From DASVXQ01 sp046727955 (GTDB lineage: Bacteria; Actinomycetota; CALGFH01), in the NCBI GenBank assembly GCA_046727955.1, contig JBKPDO010000005.1:1-15848 (forward strand): a stretch of 15,848 bases of DNA, in the 5' to 3' direction. Each line of letters begins with the position of its first letter. Position 1 is the stretch's first letter. The translations under genes and the position numbers were made by a program. A model generated the notes under the pieces. It searched no databases and was not told the origin of the DNA. It saw only the letters and a list, made by a program, of their open reading frames with translations. Positions 14,247 through 15,848 of this stretch are shown one piece after another.

Positions 14247-14672
14247 TCAGCGACGGATGGGGCTGGCGTGTGGCCGGGGCTGCAGAAGCCGGTTCACGGC
14301 CGCAAGCACGCCAGCTGGATCCGCGAACGTCCCCACCACCTCGGTCGGCCCCGATCCCTGCAGGTTCTGCGGGGGCGCGATGGCCACCAGCACCAGGGGA
14401 AGCCGTCCATAGTCGGGGTGGGCGCGGTAGGCGCGCAGCAGGTGGATGCCGCGGTAGGAGCGGCCAGGCAGGGGCAGCGCCAGCGTGCAGGCGAACACCA
14501 CGAGCTCAGCGGCGTCGGGCAGTGGGCACCTGCCTTGGCGCAGCAGCAGGCAAGCGCCCAGCGGCGTTGGCCCGCCGCCGCACCGCAAGACCCGGTGCCC
14601 GGCCGCCGCAAGCAGGCCGGGCAGCTCGCGCCCGACGTCAGCCCCATCCTCCACGAGCAAGATAGTGGCCAT
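14247..14672 (-). CDS. Receiver-like (CheY-fold) protein lacking the phosphoacceptor Asp
   Basis: This intact 141-residue protein begins MATILLVEDGADVGRELPGL, the standard first strand and acidic pair (E8, D9) of response-regulator receivers. The third strand reads AELVVFACTLALPLPGRSYR, where the phosphorylated aspartate should follow LVVF; alanine 61 is found instead. The fourth strand LPLVLVAIA and the final segment EVVGTFADPAGVLAAVNRLL also fit the fold, but the conserved lysine is absent. There is no output domain. It is probably a pseudo-receiver acting through protein contacts, not phosphorylation. The start ATG 14672 follows GGGGAGGAGG. The gene converges on the small zinc-ribbon gene, with 82 bases between them, and has no partner kinase in the window. 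Confidence 0.7.
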   Translation of the reverse strand: MATILLVEDGADVGRELPGLLAAAGHRVLRCGGGPTPLGACLLLRQGRCPLPDAAELVVFACTLALPLPGRSYRGIHLLRAYRAHPDYGRLPLVLVAIAPPQNLQGSGPTEVVGTFADPAGVLAAVNRLLQPRPHASPIRR

Positions 14673-14724
14673 GGCCGCCTCCTCCCCTCGAACGCCACGG
14701 ACCGGCGCACCGCGAACCGCGGTG

Positions 14725-14885
14725 TCAGGCTTCCTTCAGGAGAAGCCAAGTCTTGTCCGGCTCCCAGGCCCCAAGACCCATCATGGCCGGGCCATGGGCC
14801 CGATGCGGTGGTCCTCGGCGGCCTCGGCGAGCAACTGGGTGGGCGGGAGGACCTCGTCGATGACTGCACCCTTGTGCAGGTGCAT
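14725..14885 (-). pseudogene. Possible short hypothetical gene, one frameshift
   Basis: From ATG 14885 the minus strand reads MHLHKGAVIDEVLPPTQLLA followed by EAAEDHRIGPMARP. It then either stops (14781) or, with a shift near 14785-14800, continues AMMGLGAWEPDKTWLLLKEA to a stop at 14725. The amino-acid mix (acidic, aliphatic, few Arg/Pro runs) is much more protein-like than the other frames here. There is no clear ribosome-binding site and no recognised domain, so this is tentative. Confidence 0.3.
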
Positions 14886-15682
14886 GCGATCTGAGTGATC
14901 TGCGTGGCATGCCTGGCTGGGCGCCGAGGGCGGCTGCCCGGGGGTGGCCGGCTCGGCGGATTCCCAGTCTGGGGTGGACAGGTGTTGGAGATGGCGCTCC
15001 GTCGGCCGATCGGTTGGCGATGGTCGCGGTCGGACTGGCGAGGCTGTCGCCGTCGCCGCGCGCCTGCTCTGAGATGGTCGTCGGCCGACGGAGCGGGGAA
15101 CTCTGGGCGCACCGGTCAGCGGTCGCCCACCAGGTAGCCGGGCGGAGTGTCCACGCGCATCGCCTCCTTGCCGATCGGTCCGACGGGCGCAACGTCGGAT
15201 CCTGCCAGAGCTTGCCGGCTCTGACCCTCGGTACCCCTCGTCGCTCTTCGATGGGCGACGGTGCAAGCCTGCCGTCAGTCCACGCTCGCGTCAGGGGCCG
15301 TTGGACTCAAAGTCTGCTGGTCCTTCGACCCGTGACCAGCCGTTGCACCGCAGCGCGACCCGCGATGGACGCGATAGGGCCTCGAGGAGTGTTCTGGGCC
15401 GGTCATCGGCCTCAGGGCAGCCATGTCGGCCTCCTGCCCCTAGTCGCCCAGGCGGATCTGATCGCAGATCTCGCCCGCGGGGCAATGAGTGGTGTGGGTC
15501 GTCTACCTGCGCTCGCTTGAGCCCAACGCGCCCAGCGTCCCAAACTGGCGGCAAGGCAAACCCTGACCCCAACTCCCGAAGATAGATCCGCAGGGGAGCA
15601 ACGGGCCTGAACAGCACGAGCGGATCCTGGATGGTCGACCACGCCGGGGACGGTGCTCGCCGCGCGGCGGTGCCGCGAGCGG
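14886..15682. other. Stretch without a supportable gene
   Basis: All frames here are rich in Arg/Pro/Ser runs typical of antisense high-GC frames, and none shows a recognised motif. A 14-codon minus-strand frame (15160-15116, MRVDTPPGYLVGDR) follows AAGGAGG, but with only two bases of spacing. A plus-strand piece near 15490-15560 (VVYLRSLEPNAPSVPNWRQG) is protein-like but very short. The stretch may be decayed sequence or a regulatory region. Confidence 0.4.
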
Positions 15683-15847
15683 TCAGGCTTGGCCGGGCCG
15701 AGGACGCAGGACGGACTCGACCTCAAACAGGAGCCTGGTCGCCCGGTCTGCGAAGCGGCCCGGCCGCAGGGGCTCGAGCAGGCGTTGCGGCACCTTCTCG
15801 GCGATCTCCGCCGCGACCAGGCGGCCGAGGATCGGCGCGAGGTCACC
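15683..15847 (-). CDS. C-terminal end of an unrecognised protein (partial)
   Basis: The minus strand gives GDLAPILGRLVAAEIAEKVP, QRLLEPLRPGRFADRATRLL, FEVESVLRPRPGQA and a stop at 15683. It is helical and amphipathic with normal high-GC codon use, so it looks like a real C-terminus of 54 residues. The gene begins outside the window. No family can be named from this fragment. Confidence 0.5.
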   Translation of the reverse strand, partial: GDLAPILGRLVAAEIAEKVPQRLLEPLRPGRFADRATRLLFEVESVLRPRPGQA

Positions 15848-15848
15848 C

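Overview
The window is high-GC DNA that fits an actinobacterium. The best lineage clue is a broken gene of the mycothiol-dependent maleylpyruvate isomerase family, because mycothiol is a thiol of Actinobacteria. An Xre / tyrosine recombinase / zinc-ribbon protein operon of a kind I associate with actinobacterial genomes points the same way. No rRNA, tRNA or CRISPR array was seen. The region looks accessory: mobile-element remnants, truncated genes and many single-base frameshifts lie between a few intact genes.

Layout. Positions 1-393 (-) hold the C-terminal half of an alpha/beta hydrolase that lacks its nucleophile elbow. Positions 553-1092 (+) hold an intact YspA-like SLOG-family protein. 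Positions 1186-2244 (+) hold a membrane-anchored beta-propeller with two compensating frameshifts. Right behind its stop is a 265-bp MITE-like element bounded by inverted repeats and CTAG (2249-2521). Positions 2555-3590 (-) hold the tail of a Tn554-type transposition locus: a TnpC-like coiled-coil protein and the last part of a larger recombination protein, joined to the 3' end of a methyltransferase. Positions 3595-5046 (-) hold that methyltransferase and, coupled to it by an ATGA overlap, the maleylpyruvate-isomerase-like gene; both are frameshifted. Positions 5148-5813 (+) hold an intact membrane protein with a helix-hairpin-helix domain.

The centre of the window (10886 down to 5992, - strand) is one overlapping operon. 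It encodes a canonical tyrosine recombinase, an Xre repressor-like protein, an 820-residue protein with about eight zinc ribbons followed by a degenerate recombinase domain, and an aminoglycoside-phosphotransferase-fold kinase whose start codon lies inside the end of the preceding gene. The recombinase presumably does the catalysis, the Xre protein the control, and the zinc-ribbon protein DNA binding or target choice. This is the most interesting system here.

To the right lies nested mobile DNA. A complete IS256-family element (11890-13402) with 8-bp target duplications is inserted in an IS5-family transposase remnant. That remnant in turn abuts a small zinc-ribbon gene (11574 onward) and a fragment of another transposase (11122-11286). 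The IS256 left end can fold back over the transposase ribosome-binding site. The right part holds a small zinc-ribbon gene interrupted by an in-frame TAG (13892-14164, +), a receiver-like protein without the phosphoacceptor aspartate (14247-14672, -), a poorly coding stretch, and the last 54 codons of an unrecognised gene (15683-15847, -).

At least nine inferred frameshifts, mostly in or beside short C/G runs, affect five genes, while the recombinase operon core is intact. The gene decay may therefore be partly real and partly sequencing or assembly error.
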